Source of the DNA: Niastella sp.
GTDB taxonomy: Bacteria; Bacteroidota; Bacteroidia; Chitinophagales; Chitinophagaceae
Direction: 5' to 3'
Length of the DNA stretch: 64,000 bases
Assembly (NCBI GenBank): GCA_016710595.1
Contig: JADJVM010000008.1
Location: 558,001-622,000 of the forward strand
The translations under genes and the position numbers were made by a program. The notes under the pieces are model-generated. The model was not told the DNA's origin. It saw only the letters and a program-made list of their open reading frames with translations, and searched no databases. Numbering within the stretch: the stretch's first letter is position 1; the number at the start of each line of letters is the position of its first letter. Positions 9,062 to 18,763 of the stretch are shown in pieces.

Positions 9062-9101
9062 ACAAAAAAAGCTACAGGAAAAAAAGTGTTATCCTGTAGC
9101 T
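9062..9101 (-). terminator. Rho-independent terminator of the ELWxxDGT gene
   Basis: A perfect 10-base stem (AGCTACAGGA at 9070-9079 with TCCTGTAGCT at 9092-9101) is followed on the minus strand by a run of U residues (A-run 9064-9070 on the plus strand). It starts 18 bases beyond the end of the minus-strand gene at 9119. Confidence 0.85.
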
Positions 9102-9118
9102 CTCCAATAAAGTTTTAT

Positions 9119-12100
9119 TTATTGTTTTACAAATGGCAATGATTTTTGATTGTTGTCTCCCGTAAGGCGTAAAACATAGACACCGGGAATTAGCTTTTTG
9201 ATATCTATTATTTCTTCACTACCTGTTAATTTTTTGAGTAGCACCGTTCTGCCTGAAGCATCAATAACCTGCAGCAAGTGATATGAATCTACATTACTTA
9301 TTTTAATTTCATTACTTGCAGGATTGGGTGAAATGTACATTTGTTCAGGATTATTAAAAACTATTCTTCTAATAACGCTATAAGTAAAGTGGCCATCAAT
9401 ATCAATCATTTTCAACCGATAAAAATTCACTCCCTTTTCGGGATGTTCATCGTACATTTTATAATTGTGTTCCCCGGCACTATTTAGAGCAGGAATATCC
9501 CCAATTTTTGTAAAGGATGAATTTACTGATCTCTCTATTTCAAAATGTGAAGTATTGATTTCATTGCTGGTTTCCCAGTTCAATATCACCCTTTGCTTGT
9601 CTTTTTGAGCAGTAAAGTTGAGCAGGTTTAAAGGAGTAGATGAATTCACAATTTTCCACATTTCAAATCCTTTATAAAAATCGTTGGCAGTAAAGATCAT
9701 CATATCGCCCACAACCGTTAATTCATAAGGATCAGAGCCTTCTATTGTGTTCAGATCCATGCTTACTGTTCCTGCTTCAGTTCCATCACTCTTCCATAAT
9801 TCTTTTCTGGCAACATCACCTCTTGCCTTAAAATATAATGTGCCTTTAAAATCAGTTAGAAACTCAACATTTGAACTCAGGCTTCCCGGTAAAATATCTT
9901 TAACCAATACAGTACCTGCGTCGGTACCATCGGTTTTCCATAACTCTTTCTCCAGGCCGTTTGCAATAGCTGTAAAGAAAATCTGGTTATTCGATAATGT
10001 AAATTCTGCCGGAAACGTACTTCCGTTAGAGGATGTATATTTCACGACCGTTGTGCCAGCAGTGGTACCATCGGATTTCCAAATTGCCACACCACCAGGC
10101 CCACCTCCACCAAAATACAGTGTGTTGTTAATTACTTTAAAATTTTTTGGAGAACCACTATTTGTACCCGTTACAAGACTTTTAAAAAGTACGGTTCCTG
10201 CATCTGTTCCATCACTGGTCCACAATTCATTTCCTTCTGTATTATCCGTTGCAGAAAAATATAGTTTGTTATTAAAGTTGGTAAGCTGGTTTGGGATGGA
10301 GCCGGTTGTTCCTGGATAAATGTCTTTTACCCTCACTGTTCCTGCGTCAGTACCGTCGGTCTTCCAAAGTTCTTCATCGGTATTAGAACCATTTTGTGCT
10401 GTAAAAAATAGTATCCCGTTTGAAACGGTCAATTTATTAGGATTAGAATTCAATGCACCTGTAACAATATCTTTTACTATTACTGTGCCGGCTTCTGTGC
10501 CATCGCTCTTCCATAACTCACGACCAACACCGGAACTTAAAGCAGAAAAATATAAAGTATTATTAAAGACTGTTAGTGAGTTGATGCTGGAAGCAGTTGC
10601 CCCGGTATAAATATCTTTCACCAGAACGGTACCTGCAGTGGTACCGTCACTCTTCCATAATTCTAAACCTGATGTGCCATCCGTTGCTGAAAAATATAAT
10701 ATACCATTTAGATTGGTGAGATAAACCGGGTCGCTGTTGCCAGTACCCAGCCTGATATCTTTAACCAAAACAGTACCTGCTTCGGTGCCATCTGTTTTCC
10801 AAAGTTCGTTGCCGGTAATTCCATCCGATGCTTTGAAATAAATTATATTGCCAATCTTACAAAAGGAATAAGGATTGGAGGTACTGTTCCTTGTATTGAT
10901 ATCTTTTAATAAAACAGTACCTGCATCTGTACCATCGCTCACCCAGGGTTCAGCACCTGTAGCTGTAGAAGGGTATCCCGCTTTATATCCATTGTAAGTA
11001 AAAAATATTTTGTTTGGCCCTGTCTTGATATCATTAAAAGTGCCCTGACCAATTACTGCATCATTTACTTTAATGGTACCGGCATTAGTTCCATCAGATT
11101 TCCAAAGAGCATTTACGTTTCCTGAAGTTTTAAAATATAGTTTTCCATTAAACGAAGTAAAGTTAGCCGGAGTGCTGCTACCTGAACCGGGATCGAGGTC
11201 TTTTACCATGACGGTTCCTGCATCGGTTCCATCTGTTTTCCAAAGCTCACGCCCTTCATTATTGGTACCTGCAGTAAAATATAAAGTACCTCCTGCTGCC
11301 AAAAAGTCTGTAGGCTGTGAACTCGAACTTCCGGGATTGATATTTTTTACCATCATGGTACCTGCTGCAGTTCCATCTGATTTCCAAAGTTCGTAACCCG
11401 TTGTATTATCGCCTGAAAAAGCTGTATAAAAAATATTATTACCAAAGACATATAAATTTATTGGGGAAGCTGCAGTAGGTGATTCATCTTTAACCATTAC
11501 GGTACCTGCTGCTGTTCCGTCGCTCTTCCATAATTCACTACCCGAAGTGCCATCGGTTGCAGAGAAATATAATGTACCATTAAGATTGGTAAGATAATTA
11601 GGAGCTGAACTTGCACTTCCGGGGTTAATATCTTTTACCATTACGGTGCCTGCCTCTGTGCCATCGCTTTTCCATAGTTCGTATCCATTGGTACCATCAG
11701 TCGCATAAAAAAAGATTGTATTACCCACAGCAGTCAGCCTGTTAGCTCCTGAAGTTGCATAATTAGGATTGATATCTTTCACCAAAACAGTACCTGCCGT
11801 TGTTCCATCACTTTTCCATAATTCGTTGCCGGTAACTCCGTTGTTCGCTACAAAATAAAGCACGCCATTTACATTGGTAAGTTGGGTAGGATAAGAATTG
11901 CCTGCAGCAGGATTAATATCTTTTACCAACACAGTGCCGGCATCTGTGCCATCACTTTTCATTAATTCATTTCCTACATTTGGTGAAGATGCTGAAAAGT
12001 AGAGCAGGCCATTCATTTCGGTAAGTCCGGCAGGTCCGGAAGCACCTGTTCCGGGCATGATGTCCTTTACTAAAACAGTTCCTGCCGTAGTACCATCGGT

Positions 12101-12304
12101 TTTGTAAAGTTCTTTTCCAAAAAGGCCCACTGATGGTTCTGTGGCAGTAAAAAATACAATGCTTCCAACAGTAGTATATTCCGCTTCCCCGGAAATAGAA
12201 CTGAAATTGGTATAATTAAAAATGTCTTTGTAGAGTGTCGGAGTTTGACTTTGAGCTGATTGCACTACAAAAAAAAGTATCAAATAAATGTAAATCGTTT
12301 TCAT
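9119..12304 (-). CDS. ELWxxDGT-repeat protein with type IX secretion C-terminal domain
   Basis: A 1061-residue exported protein with signal peptide MKTIYIYLILFFVVQSAQS. It holds 17 tandem units of about 48-52 residues, each containing a variant of ELWKSDGTxAGTVLVKDI followed by a glycine-rich turn and an (N)G-LYFSA strand, the ELWxxDGT repeat family; a degenerate unit (FEMWK) ends the array near residue 885. This is followed by a fibronectin-like segment (about 895-980) and a C-terminal sorting domain (about 990-1061) starting ISPNPASNEI and ending GVYVLRLTG, typical of type A type IX cargo. The likely location is the cell surface or medium. The repeats probably form a beta-propeller or solenoid; the ligand is unknown. 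Confidence 0.9.
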   Translation of the reverse strand: MKTIYIYLILFFVVQSAQSQTPTLYKDIFNYTNFSSISGEAEYTTVGSIVFFTATEPSVGLFGKELYKTDGTTAGTVLVKDIMPGTGASGPAGLTEMNGLLYFSASSPNVGNELMKSDGTDAGTVLVKDINPAAGNSYPTQLTNVNGVLYFVANNGVTGNELWKSDGTTAGTVLVKDINPNYATSGANRLTAVGNTIFFYATDGTNGYELWKSDGTEAGTVMVKDINPGSASSAPNYLTNLNGTLYFSATDGTSGSELWKSDGTAAGTVMVKDESPTAASPINLYVFGNNIFYTAFSGDNTTGYELWKSDGTAAGTMMVKNINPGSSSSQPTDFLAAGGTLYFTAGTNNEGRELWKTDGTDAGTVMVKDLDPGSGSSTPANFTSFNGKLYFKTSGNVNALWKSDGTNAGTIKVNDAVIGQGTFNDIKTGPNKIFFTYNGYKAGYPSTATGAEPWVSDGTDAGTVLLKDINTRNSTSNPYSFCKIGNIIYFKASDGITGNELWKTDGTEAGTVLVKDIRLGTGNSDPVYLTNLNGILYFSATDGTSGLELWKSDGTTAGTVLVKDIYTGATASSINSLTVFNNTLYFSALSSGVGRELWKSDGTEAGTVIVKDIVTGALNSNPNKLTVSNGILFFTAQNGSNTDEELWKTDGTDAGTVRVKDIYPGTTGSIPNQLTNFNNKLYFSATDNTEGNELWTSDGTDAGTVLFKSLVTGTNSGSPKNFKVINNTLYFGGGGPGGVAIWKSDGTTAGTTVVKYTSSNGSTFPAEFTLSNNQIFFTAIANGLEKELWKTDGTDAGTVLVKDILPGSLSSNVEFLTDFKGTLYFKARGDVARKELWKSDGTEAGTVSMDLNTIEGSDPYELTVVGDMMIFTANDFYKGFEMWKIVNSSTPLNLLNFTAQKDKQRVILNWETSNEINTSHFEIERSVNSSFTKIGDIPALNSAGEHNYKMYDEHPEKGVNFYRLKMIDIDGHFTYSVIRRIVFNNPEQMYISPNPASNEIKISNVDSYHLLQVIDASGRTVLLKKLTGSEEIIDIKKLIPGVYVLRLTGDNNQKSLPFVKQ

Positions 12305-12799
12305 GTGTAATATTTATTAATTTTTATTAATGCCTGAGAGTTAGAAAATAATAAAATTCATTTAAGTATATCATTATTTGTTTCATGTTTAATCTGGTTA
12401 TCAAAACAGGAATGACTGTAACCATGATTTATCTTTCAATTAGTGGCGTTATTAAATGCTCAGTAATTCAAAATTGCTGTTTATTGAAATTTTATTAATT
12501 GAGTTGAATTTTTCGAAGGAAAGTTGGAGACTGGAATTGGGAGTACCGAATTACTTAAATAATTTAGAATCTACCTATAATCCATTTGGATTATATTAAT
12601 TAAAGAAATTTTACAATCAGCCAAAAAGGTATTTCTCTAATTTGCTAATGTAGCATATCGTAAACTAAGAGAATTAATGATTTCAATTATACCTGTTAAT
12701 TGGCATATTAATATAAAACAGTAGGCGGAGTTAAAATTGTTTTTTAGAATTGCCTGCATTGCAATTACTATATCAACATACGCAAAATGGATACCATGT
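12305..12799. other. AT-rich intergenic region, nothing recognised
   Basis: This 495-base gap upstream of the ELWxxDGT gene contains no open frame with plausible coding character. I see no stem-loop or RNA gene. It presumably contains the promoter of the minus-strand gene at 9119-12304. Confidence 0.4.
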
Positions 12800-13315
12800 T
12801 TAATATGCAAGATACATGTGATGGTTTAGGTTGGAACATGAATCAGTAACTTTAAATTGATGCTCACCTATAATTGTGAAACCCATTTTAAGATAGAAAT
12901 GAATGGCTCGATTATTTTCTACCCAGGTATATAACCACATGCCGGCCTCATCAGCATTTTTAGACAATTCAATATTATATTTTAAAAGCCGGAACCCCAA
13001 TTTATGATTGTGGTATTCTTTGAGCAGGTAAATTCGATCTAACTTAGTTACATTTTTCTGGCGAATATTTGAATGTTCGGCATTTAGAACAATCTTAGAA
13101 AATCCTACTGCAATTTCATTGAAATGAATGATGTGATAAATATTTTTTGCATCCTTAAGTTCATCCTTAATCGCCGCTTCATTATAATTCTTGGCAATAT
13201 ATTCACTCATGTCTTTGGCAGAACAACTTTCCCGGTGTGCTTCTTCCACAGCAACCCTCCCAATATTTACAATTGATTGGTAGTCGTTTTCATTTGCTTT
13301 TATAATTGAAATCAT
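12800..13315 (-). CDS. GNAT-family N-acetyltransferase
   Basis: A 171-residue single-domain protein. The N-terminus IIKANENDYQSIVNIG is the usual beta1-alpha1 of GNAT enzymes. The acetyl-CoA-binding motif A is at LDRIYLLKEYHNHKLGFRLLKYNIELS (about 93-118), with a divergent Q/R-x-x-G-x-G/A loop reading HNHKLG. Motif B is NNRAIHFYLKMGFTIIGEHQF (about 134-154). The substrate cannot be inferred. It stands alone, with gaps of about 495 and 212 bases on either side. Confidence 0.85.
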   Translation of the reverse strand: MISIIKANENDYQSIVNIGRVAVEEAHRESCSAKDMSEYIAKNYNEAAIKDELKDAKNIYHIIHFNEIAVGFSKIVLNAEHSNIRQKNVTKLDRIYLLKEYHNHKLGFRLLKYNIELSKNADEAGMWLYTWVENNRAIHFYLKMGFTIIGEHQFKVTDSCSNLNHHMYLAY

Positions 13316-13527
13316 TTTATCTTAATTCTAAAAATAAGGATGTATTTACCTGCGCTTAAACTGCTTTTGATTGAAAATATATTTTCTATTACATCAGTAA
13401 AGCTGGGAAACAGGCTTCGTAGCCCGAAACTGATATACTTACAAATTTACGGATGGATTGTTTTACAGCTATCAGATTCTTGCCAATATCATGTAAGCGA
13501 TTATTTTTTTATTTAACAATATAACGG

Positions 13528-13914
13528 CTATTTATTTTTTAACAGGTAACACAAATATGGCAAAATAAAAAGACAAAAGATAAAAAGTAGCCAAATACGG
13601 CCTGCCAGAAGATTATAGTCCCTCAATAAATATTCCCATGATTTATTCGTTAAACGCCCCAATGAAAATTCGAAACAAACGGTTAATAGTACCCATACAA
13701 AGCCGATTAAGAATGCTTGTTTCGAATCTTTAATTTGCAGTAACGGGAACACAAACCAAACATATAGTGAGCAGAGAAATATGAGTGTTATAGTAGATAA
13801 CTGGTGCGCCCGATATTCACTATAAAATTTTATAAACAGCAATTCCCTTAATGTAGCATTTGCAAAAGCAATTACTATCATGGGTAACCAAAGCAAAAAT
13901 TGTTTAATGCCCAT
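13528..13914 (-). CDS. Small four-helix membrane protein
   Basis: A 128-residue integral membrane protein with four hydrophobic segments (about 5-22, 40-58, 65-85, 103-124). A conserved-looking NATLRE motif follows helix 1 and a FEFSLGRL-type segment follows helix 3. I do not recognise a named family. Its start overlaps the end of the gene upstream by 11 bases, so the two are translationally coupled and belong to the same three-gene membrane-protein operon (14958 down to 13528). Confidence 0.7.
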   Translation of the reverse strand: MGIKQFLLWLPMIVIAFANATLRELLFIKFYSEYRAHQLSTITLIFLCSLYVWFVFPLLQIKDSKQAFLIGFVWVLLTVCFEFSLGRLTNKSWEYLLRDYNLLAGRIWLLFIFCLFILPYLCYLLKNK

Positions 13915-14305
13915 ATTTTGGAAGTTGCAAGGTTAAAAAAAGAATGCTGACAGCCAGGATAGCCGTAGTGGGCTGCATCCATGATACATATCCAATGATT
14001 GCAAGTTGTACCGCAAGCCAAAGCAATACAATAATACTACTGCCAAAAGCCATTTTTTTTGCCAGGTGCTGTTGTTTAAATACTAAAATTCCGGCCAGTA
14101 AAGCTGAACCACCTATGCACAGGAAAAGTATAAGGCTGGGAATTAAATAATTTTGGAAGGGACTGCCTTTCAACCATTCAATTGGAACATCCTTTGCTCC
14201 TGACATCCCATAATATCCCCCGCCTAATGCATTTAATGCTAAAATTAAAAGTAATATTCCCAAGGTATTGCGAATAAATTTTTCTGATAGTCGGGGCGTA
14301 TTCAT
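13904..14305 (-). CDS. Small multi-pass membrane protein
   Basis: A 133-residue protein with four predicted membrane segments (about 13-30, 50-73, 84-107, 110-127). The loop GGGYYGMSGAKDVPIEWLKGSPF between helices 1 and 2 is the most distinctive region. The function is not recognisable. It starts 5 bases after the stop of the 215-residue membrane protein and overlaps the next gene by 11 bases, the middle gene of a compact operon. Confidence 0.7.
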   Translation of the reverse strand: MNTPRLSEKFIRNTLGILLLILALNALGGGYYGMSGAKDVPIEWLKGSPFQNYLIPSLILFLCIGGSALLAGILVFKQQHLAKKMAFGSSIIVLLWLAVQLAIIGYVSWMQPTTAILAVSILFLTLQLPKYGH

Positions 14306-14310
14306 TATTG

Positions 14311-14958
14311 TTATTTTTGAATGGAATAATTTTTAAACAATAATGCCAGTAACAACATTGCAGCCGGTGCTGTAATTCCCCAGGGAAAACCAAGAAAGAG
14401 TAACTTGTTTGAAAAGTTCGGATAAAAATAAACGAATGCAATTAAAGGCGTAACGGCAGCATTCCCAATAAAAGAAAATCGTACCCATTTTTGAAAACCC
14501 TGTTTCTCAAATACAGGGATTGTAATTAACATGGCCAAACCCATAAATATGTATCCCAAAGCATCAAAGTCCCAAAACACTGAATGTGGTGCTTGTTCAA
14601 GAATACGAATTTCATCAGATCCATTTATAATCTTTTGAGGAATTACGGTTGCTAATTGTACAACATAATTTGCTGTAACAAATACCGCATAGAGAATTGA
14701 AAAGACTAAAGCGGCATGGCTCCAAATTTTTTTTTCGATTGGCGTGATATAATGAAGTGCAAGTATTTCAAGGAGAAAGGGTATAACAATACAAAGGGAT
14801 GTTCCATAAATCAAAATTTCATCCAGCGGAAAAGTAAAAATTCCAAGGATTTGCAATACCTGAACAATTACAAAAGATATTGTAGCACCAAAAGCGACAA
14901 TGCCTGACCAAAAGCCTATTTTGAAAACTATTTTATCCATCATTTTAAATTTATTCAT
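14311..14958 (-). CDS. Multi-pass membrane protein, first gene of a three-gene operon
   Basis: A 215-residue protein with about six hydrophobic segments: roughly 12-35, 43-65, 80-102, 132-152, 163-182 and 188-208. A polar loop at 105-130 carries IPQKIINGSDEIRILEQAPHSVFWDFDALGY. The family is not recognised with certainty; such proteins are usually annotated as conserved membrane proteins. Alternative starts at the double Met seven codons in (MMDKIVF) are possible. The two downstream genes are smaller membrane proteins packed against it, which suggests they act together. Confidence 0.7.
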   Translation of the reverse strand: MNKFKMMDKIVFKIGFWSGIVAFGATISFVIVQVLQILGIFTFPLDEILIYGTSLCIVIPFLLEILALHYITPIEKKIWSHAALVFSILYAVFVTANYVVQLATVIPQKIINGSDEIRILEQAPHSVFWDFDALGYIFMGLAMLITIPVFEKQGFQKWVRFSFIGNAAVTPLIAFVYFYPNFSNKLLFLGFPWGITAPAAMLLLALLFKNYSIQK

Positions 14959-15074
14959 TCCCAGTATAAAAGTCGCTAAATGATAAATTAAAAGAAATGA
15001 TTTTCGTCATAAAAAGAGAAATTTTTTATCAGTTTTCCACTGATTGGTTTACCTGATAGTCAATGAAATGAAGT

Positions 15075-15176
15075 TCATTTTCTATATTTTCTATATAACC
15101 ATATAATTAAAATTCTCCCAATTTGTCCCGCAACAATTCCAATTATAAAAGCTTCAATAAATTCGAGAGTTGTCAT
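15075..15176 (-). CDS. Possible 33-residue single-pass membrane microprotein
   Basis: A short frame starting ATG at 15176 encodes MTTLEFIEAFIIGIVAGQIG and ends in a basic tail (WLYRKYRK) before TGA. One hydrophobic helix followed by positive charges is what a real membrane microprotein looks like. It lies in an otherwise empty 304-base gap (14959-15262). No homologue is recognised and coding status is unproven. Confidence 0.3.
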   Translation of the reverse strand: MTTLEFIEAFIIGIVAGQIGRILIIWLYRKYRK

Positions 15177-15262
15177 TTTTGCTACTGCTATTTTTTTAAT
15201 ATTGCCAGAACCTGACTTTGGGCCAATTGCACTACATCAGTTAATTACTCCAAAAAATCATT

Positions 15263-16686
15263 TTATACTTTTAACGCTTGCGGGCCTCCAAACATGTTGC
15301 CGGGGTCATATTTATTTTTTATGGCCAATAACCTTTCTAAGTTTTTACCATAATACATACGGGCCCAATTTTTAAAATTAACATCGGGATAGTTACGGTA
15401 CTGTGCCTGTATGCCTGCATTTGCAAATTGCTGCTGTATCAATTCAAAATGATCCAGAAAGCCTTTGCTGGCTGAGGGGGATTGCCAGTAGGCTTGCAAC
15501 TCCGAAAAATAAGTACAATTCCGGTGGGCAAAAGCTGAATTTGTTTCCAGTAGTGGCGATTGTATCTTACCTCCCAATGTATTTACCTGGTATAAAATGC
15601 CCGGTTTCTTTTTTATTAAATCAAATACCTGCTCAATTACCGGCTCTATCTCTTCAAAATTTTTGTATAAGCCAGCGCTTGCATTTTTAAAAGTAATTGG
15701 GATTTTCTCAGCATAATATGCTTTTAATGCCTGGCCCAGTGGTAACAACTTTCCCTGTGTGTATTTAGTGGAGCTTAATTTAAAATTATCAATAAAATGT
15801 TTTACAGAAGTATCGTTTTTACCAATATTGGTGAGTAAAATATAAGTGGTACGCCCATTAAAAATAAATGCAGAAAAGCAGGTTACCGGTAAAGTTTTTG
15901 AAAGTGCAAACCATTGCCTGCATATTTCTTTTGCGGCTTTAATGCCGGTGTTCGTATTCCTAAATTTAAAACTCTGCATCGTGGCTGGCGCTTTTTGTAT
16001 ATCAAATTTCATTTCAGTTACAACTGCAAAATTACCGTTACCAGCTCCCTTCAATGCCCATAAAAGTTCGGGATCATCTTTTGTATTTATGATACTACCA
16101 GATGCCGTTACTACCGTTGCCTCCAGTAAACTATCACAGGTAAGCCCATAACACCGGCTCGTTAAACCATAGCCGCCTCCAAGTGTGAGCCCACCAATAC
16201 CCACGCTTTGACAACTGCCGCCAGGCAAATATTTTCCACGGGGAATTATATTCTCGTATATTTTTTTAAGGGTACAGGCCGGGCCTACGCTTATGCTATT
16301 TTTATCGAACCATTCAATTTGATTGAGTAAAGATAAATTAATAACCATACCCTCATCCAAACAGCTAAAGCCTTCCATACTGTGTCCCCACTCTTTACAG
16401 TTATTTTCAAATTATTTACTCTTGCATATTGAATGGCCTCTACTACCCCATTGGTATTTTTACAAAGTGCAATTATTTTCGGATACTTATTAATTCGTTT
16501 ATTAAATCCTTTTCTTAAAATTTCATATTGTGACGTGTCCTTTTTAAAATAATCTACATTTTCACTATTATTCTCCAGTAAAGTATAGGAACCATCCTTA
16601 CTGAATGTATTTATTTTGTACAGCATTAATGCTAAACCTGTGAGGCCAACCTGCTGTATAAATTTTTTACGGGTTTGTAGATGCAT
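15263..16686 (-). pseudogene. FAD-linked oxidase (berberine-bridge type), broken by a frameshift
   Basis: Two overlapping frames together encode one oxidase. Residues of the first frame (start ATG 16686) give a Tat-like leader (TRKKFIQQVGLTGLALML) and the N-terminal FAD-binding_4 lobe (NTNGVVEAIQYARVNNLKITVKSG). The second frame supplies MEGFSCLDEGMVINLS, PGGSCQSVGIGGLTLGGGYGLTSR (classic FAD loop), and the C-terminal BBE segment (YYGKNLERLLAIKNKYDPGNMF). The frames switch at the G-run 16386-16389. One additional G would restore KSGGHSMEG, the motif whose His carries covalent FAD in this family. As read, the protein would be truncated in that motif. It may be a real pseudogene or a homopolymer miscall. 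Confidence 0.85.
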
Positions 16687-17624
16687 AATGGTGCCGGTAA
16701 TAATAATGATTGACTAAGATGTATCATTCTTACGGTTCTAAAGGTACAGTTACTAAAATAAATATCAGTACAGCACATTTGAAATCCTGTATTTTTAAAT
16801 AATTTTATTTTTTTCCAAATGCCCAAATGATGGCTTTTTTCTTTTGTAGCCCTGAATATTGTGTTGTGTTTTTCTTTTGGTTCGGGAGAATAGTACCATT
16901 TTACATTGGGGATATTCGCAGTTTTAAATTTTCCTGCTAAGTCATTCATAAGATCAGAAACCCCTTCGGTTCCTGAACCGGCAAACCAAATACGCTTTTC
17001 TTTTATTGGAAAATGCTTCAAATGTTCCGCAGCACTTCTAATTAAATATTGATTATTCCACCACAATGAAGGATCAAATGCAATATAATTGTCAAACATA
17101 TCGGGAGTTAGAAAAAATGTTTCTACAACAAAAAGGCCCGACAAAGATTCGCCAATAATACTTTTTTCATGAGTCGTCCGATATCGTTTATTTATTTCAG
17201 GTAAAAGTTCTTCTTTAATAAATGCCCTGAATTTTTCTGAACCTCCAACAACCGGCGCTATTTCTTTATCCTTGGCAACTTCTGTTGGCCCGGTTAAATC
17301 CCTTCTTCTTTGTGTATTGGCAATACCTACCAATATCATGGGTGGAATACTTTTTGACTGTATTAGTGCTGCAAGTGTATTGGCAATATGCGGAAAATCT
17401 TCATCAACAATTCCACCATCTGCCATATACATAACCGGTAAAGAATCGGTAGTGGTTTTATAATTTGGTGGCACCCACACATTCATAGTCCTGGTTTCTC
17501 CTACCTGTTTAGATTCTACCGTAAAAGTATCGTGTTCCGGAATGGTATCTTTTGGTATCGAAGTATAAGAACAACTTGTACATATCACGAATGTAAAAAA
17601 TAAGATGTAATACACATTTCTCAT
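16632..17624 (-). CDS. Putative esterase lipoprotein (IroE/esterase-D type), C-terminus probably frameshifted
   Basis: An alpha/beta-hydrolase of the PF00756 putative esterase type. Signal/lipobox FVICTSC is followed by VWVPPNYKTTTDSLPVMYMADGG, the nucleophile elbow GESLSG (about residues 158-163), DPSLWWNN and the catalytic-His region KEKHNTIF (about 265-272). After codon 278 the frame reads an unrelated Cys/Phe-rich tail that overlaps the start of the next gene by 55 bases. If the A6 run (T-run 16835-16840 on plus) had five bases, the protein would end EKAIIWAFGKK with a stop at 16805-16807, the expected family length. I therefore think the true end is 16805 and the last 50 or so residues shown are spurious. 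Confidence 0.75.
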   Translation of the reverse strand: MRNVYYILFFTFVICTSCSYTSIPKDTIPEHDTFTVESKQVGETRTMNVWVPPNYKTTTDSLPVMYMADGGIVDEDFPHIANTLAALIQSKSIPPMILVGIANTQRRRDLTGPTEVAKDKEIAPVVGGSEKFRAFIKEELLPEINKRYRTTHEKSIIGESLSGLFVVETFFLTPDMFDNYIAFDPSLWWNNQYLIRSAAEHLKHFPIKEKRIWFAGSGTEGVSDLMNDLAGKFKTANIPNVKWYYSPEPKEKHNTIFRATKEKSHHLGIWKKIKLFKNTGFQMCCTDIYFSNCTFRTVRMIHLSQSLLLPAPLCIYKPVKNLYSRLASQV

Positions 17625-17801
17625 AATCTATATTTTTGACTTGATAATTTTTTACATGATCATAACACTTCAGATAGTAATCAAATATAGATAAATTAAT
17701 GTTTTGTAGTTTTTGTTTATTAGGCATTAAAGTTTTATAGATCATTTGAATATTTTTCCACCAAATATCAACTTCTATTTCATCTTTTAATACATCAAAA
17801 T

Positions 17802-18434
17802 TTAGGATTTACGATCACATGCCAACAACTGTCTATTTTTAAATGTAAATTTAGTGTTCTTGTCTGCCAGCCAGGTAATAAGTTTAAATACGCCAAAAAT
17901 ATTGATGATGATTCCCAATGGAATACCAATTAAATAGTTGGAGGTGGTTGCTAAACCATCATTGTGAATAATTTTAAAGAAAAAGTAAACACAGGGTACA
18001 AAGAACAACAAACAGGTTGCTAAGCCGGCATTGTAAAGCGTTCTCCCTTTGATGTTAAATATAAATGTATGGGCAATTATATTTCCAAGTGAAATTAAAA
18101 TGGATGCCATCCCCAGCCAGATATACCGTTCTCCTCCTATTGCGGCAAGCAAATAAATCGCCCAACCAATGAATACATTTATGATAAGCGACGTATTGCT
18201 ATTTAGTGGATACCTATCGGGTAAATCACTATGGAACATTACCCTGTTAATCATTCCCGGAAAGGTTCCTGCTACACGGTATTCTTCAAATTGATGAAAG
18301 AAAAGTGAAATTAAACTTAGCCACATCAACAATTGATAGTGTGATAATGCATGTAGAAAAATAAATACCAACCCAAGTGTAATGAATCCAAAAACGCCGG
18401 CAATGTCATACCAATGATTACGTAAGAAATTCAT
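17802..18434 (-). CDS. HXXEE domain membrane protein
   Basis: A 210-residue integral membrane protein with about six hydrophobic segments. The diagnostic HXXEE motif is HQFEEY at about residues 47-52, at the end of the second helix, and a second conserved His lies in AHTFIFNIKGR (about 120). The family is named only for this motif; the His/Glu set in or near the membrane suggests metal binding or a membrane-embedded enzyme, but the function is unknown. It starts with ATG at 18434. The remnant of an OmpA-like C-terminus lies directly upstream at 18466-18546. Confidence 0.8.
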   Translation of the reverse strand: MNFLRNHWYDIAGVFGFITLGLVFIFLHALSHYQLLMWLSLISLFFHQFEEYRVAGTFPGMINRVMFHSDLPDRYPLNSNTSLIINVFIGWAIYLLAAIGGERYIWLGMASILISLGNIIAHTFIFNIKGRTLYNAGLATCLLFFVPCVYFFFKIIHNDGLATTSNYLIGIPLGIIINIFGVFKLITWLADKNTKFTFKNRQLLACDRKS

Positions 18435-18465
18435 GTTAGCAAGTTAATTTTTTTCATTCAAATCA

Positions 18466-18546
18466 CTACTCCCTAATTTCTACCCTCCTGTTTTTTGCTT
18501 TACCATCCACAGCCTTATTGTCAGCAATCGGTTTATCCTGCCTATG
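18466..18546 (-). pseudogene. Remnant of an OmpA-family C-terminus
   Basis: In one minus-strand frame this segment reads HRQDKPIADNKAVDG followed by KAKNRRVEIRE and a stop. This is the usual last part of an OmpA-like peptidoglycan-binding domain (GxDKPIADNxTxxGRAKNRRVEI). Upstream of it the frame soon meets a stop and the remaining OmpA domain is absent, so only about 27 codons survive. Confidence 0.6.
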
Positions 18547-18763
18547 TCTCACGGTTTGTTTATAGTTTAAATAACATCATCGTAAGATAATTTATCTTTA
18601 TTCGCTTATGATTTTGAAATATCAATTAAGCTAAATTTAATTTTACTACATGGGTTTTTCGTGTGAGTGTAAAATACAAACGAGCGCTGGAAGGGTTGTT
18701 ATAAGTATGAAACAATTGAATTAAATTGCACTGTTCTGCTAATTGCTTTATACAAATAAAAAA

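Noticed and set aside
9747..11396. Repeating opposite-strand frames with a VPASVPS-type pattern
   Set aside because: They are the mirror image of the ELWxxDGT coding repeats, not separate genes; the regular DNA repeats are also not a CRISPR array because they are coding and long.
16291..16378. Separate gene start at the internal ATG 16378 of the FAD oxidase
   Set aside because: This ATG lies in the middle of the SGGHSMEG motif; an enzyme starting there would lack the first FAD lobe, so a frameshift is the better reading.
17509..17745. 78-codon minus-strand frame over the esterase start
   Set aside because: It overlaps the esterase signal peptide in another frame and has random composition.
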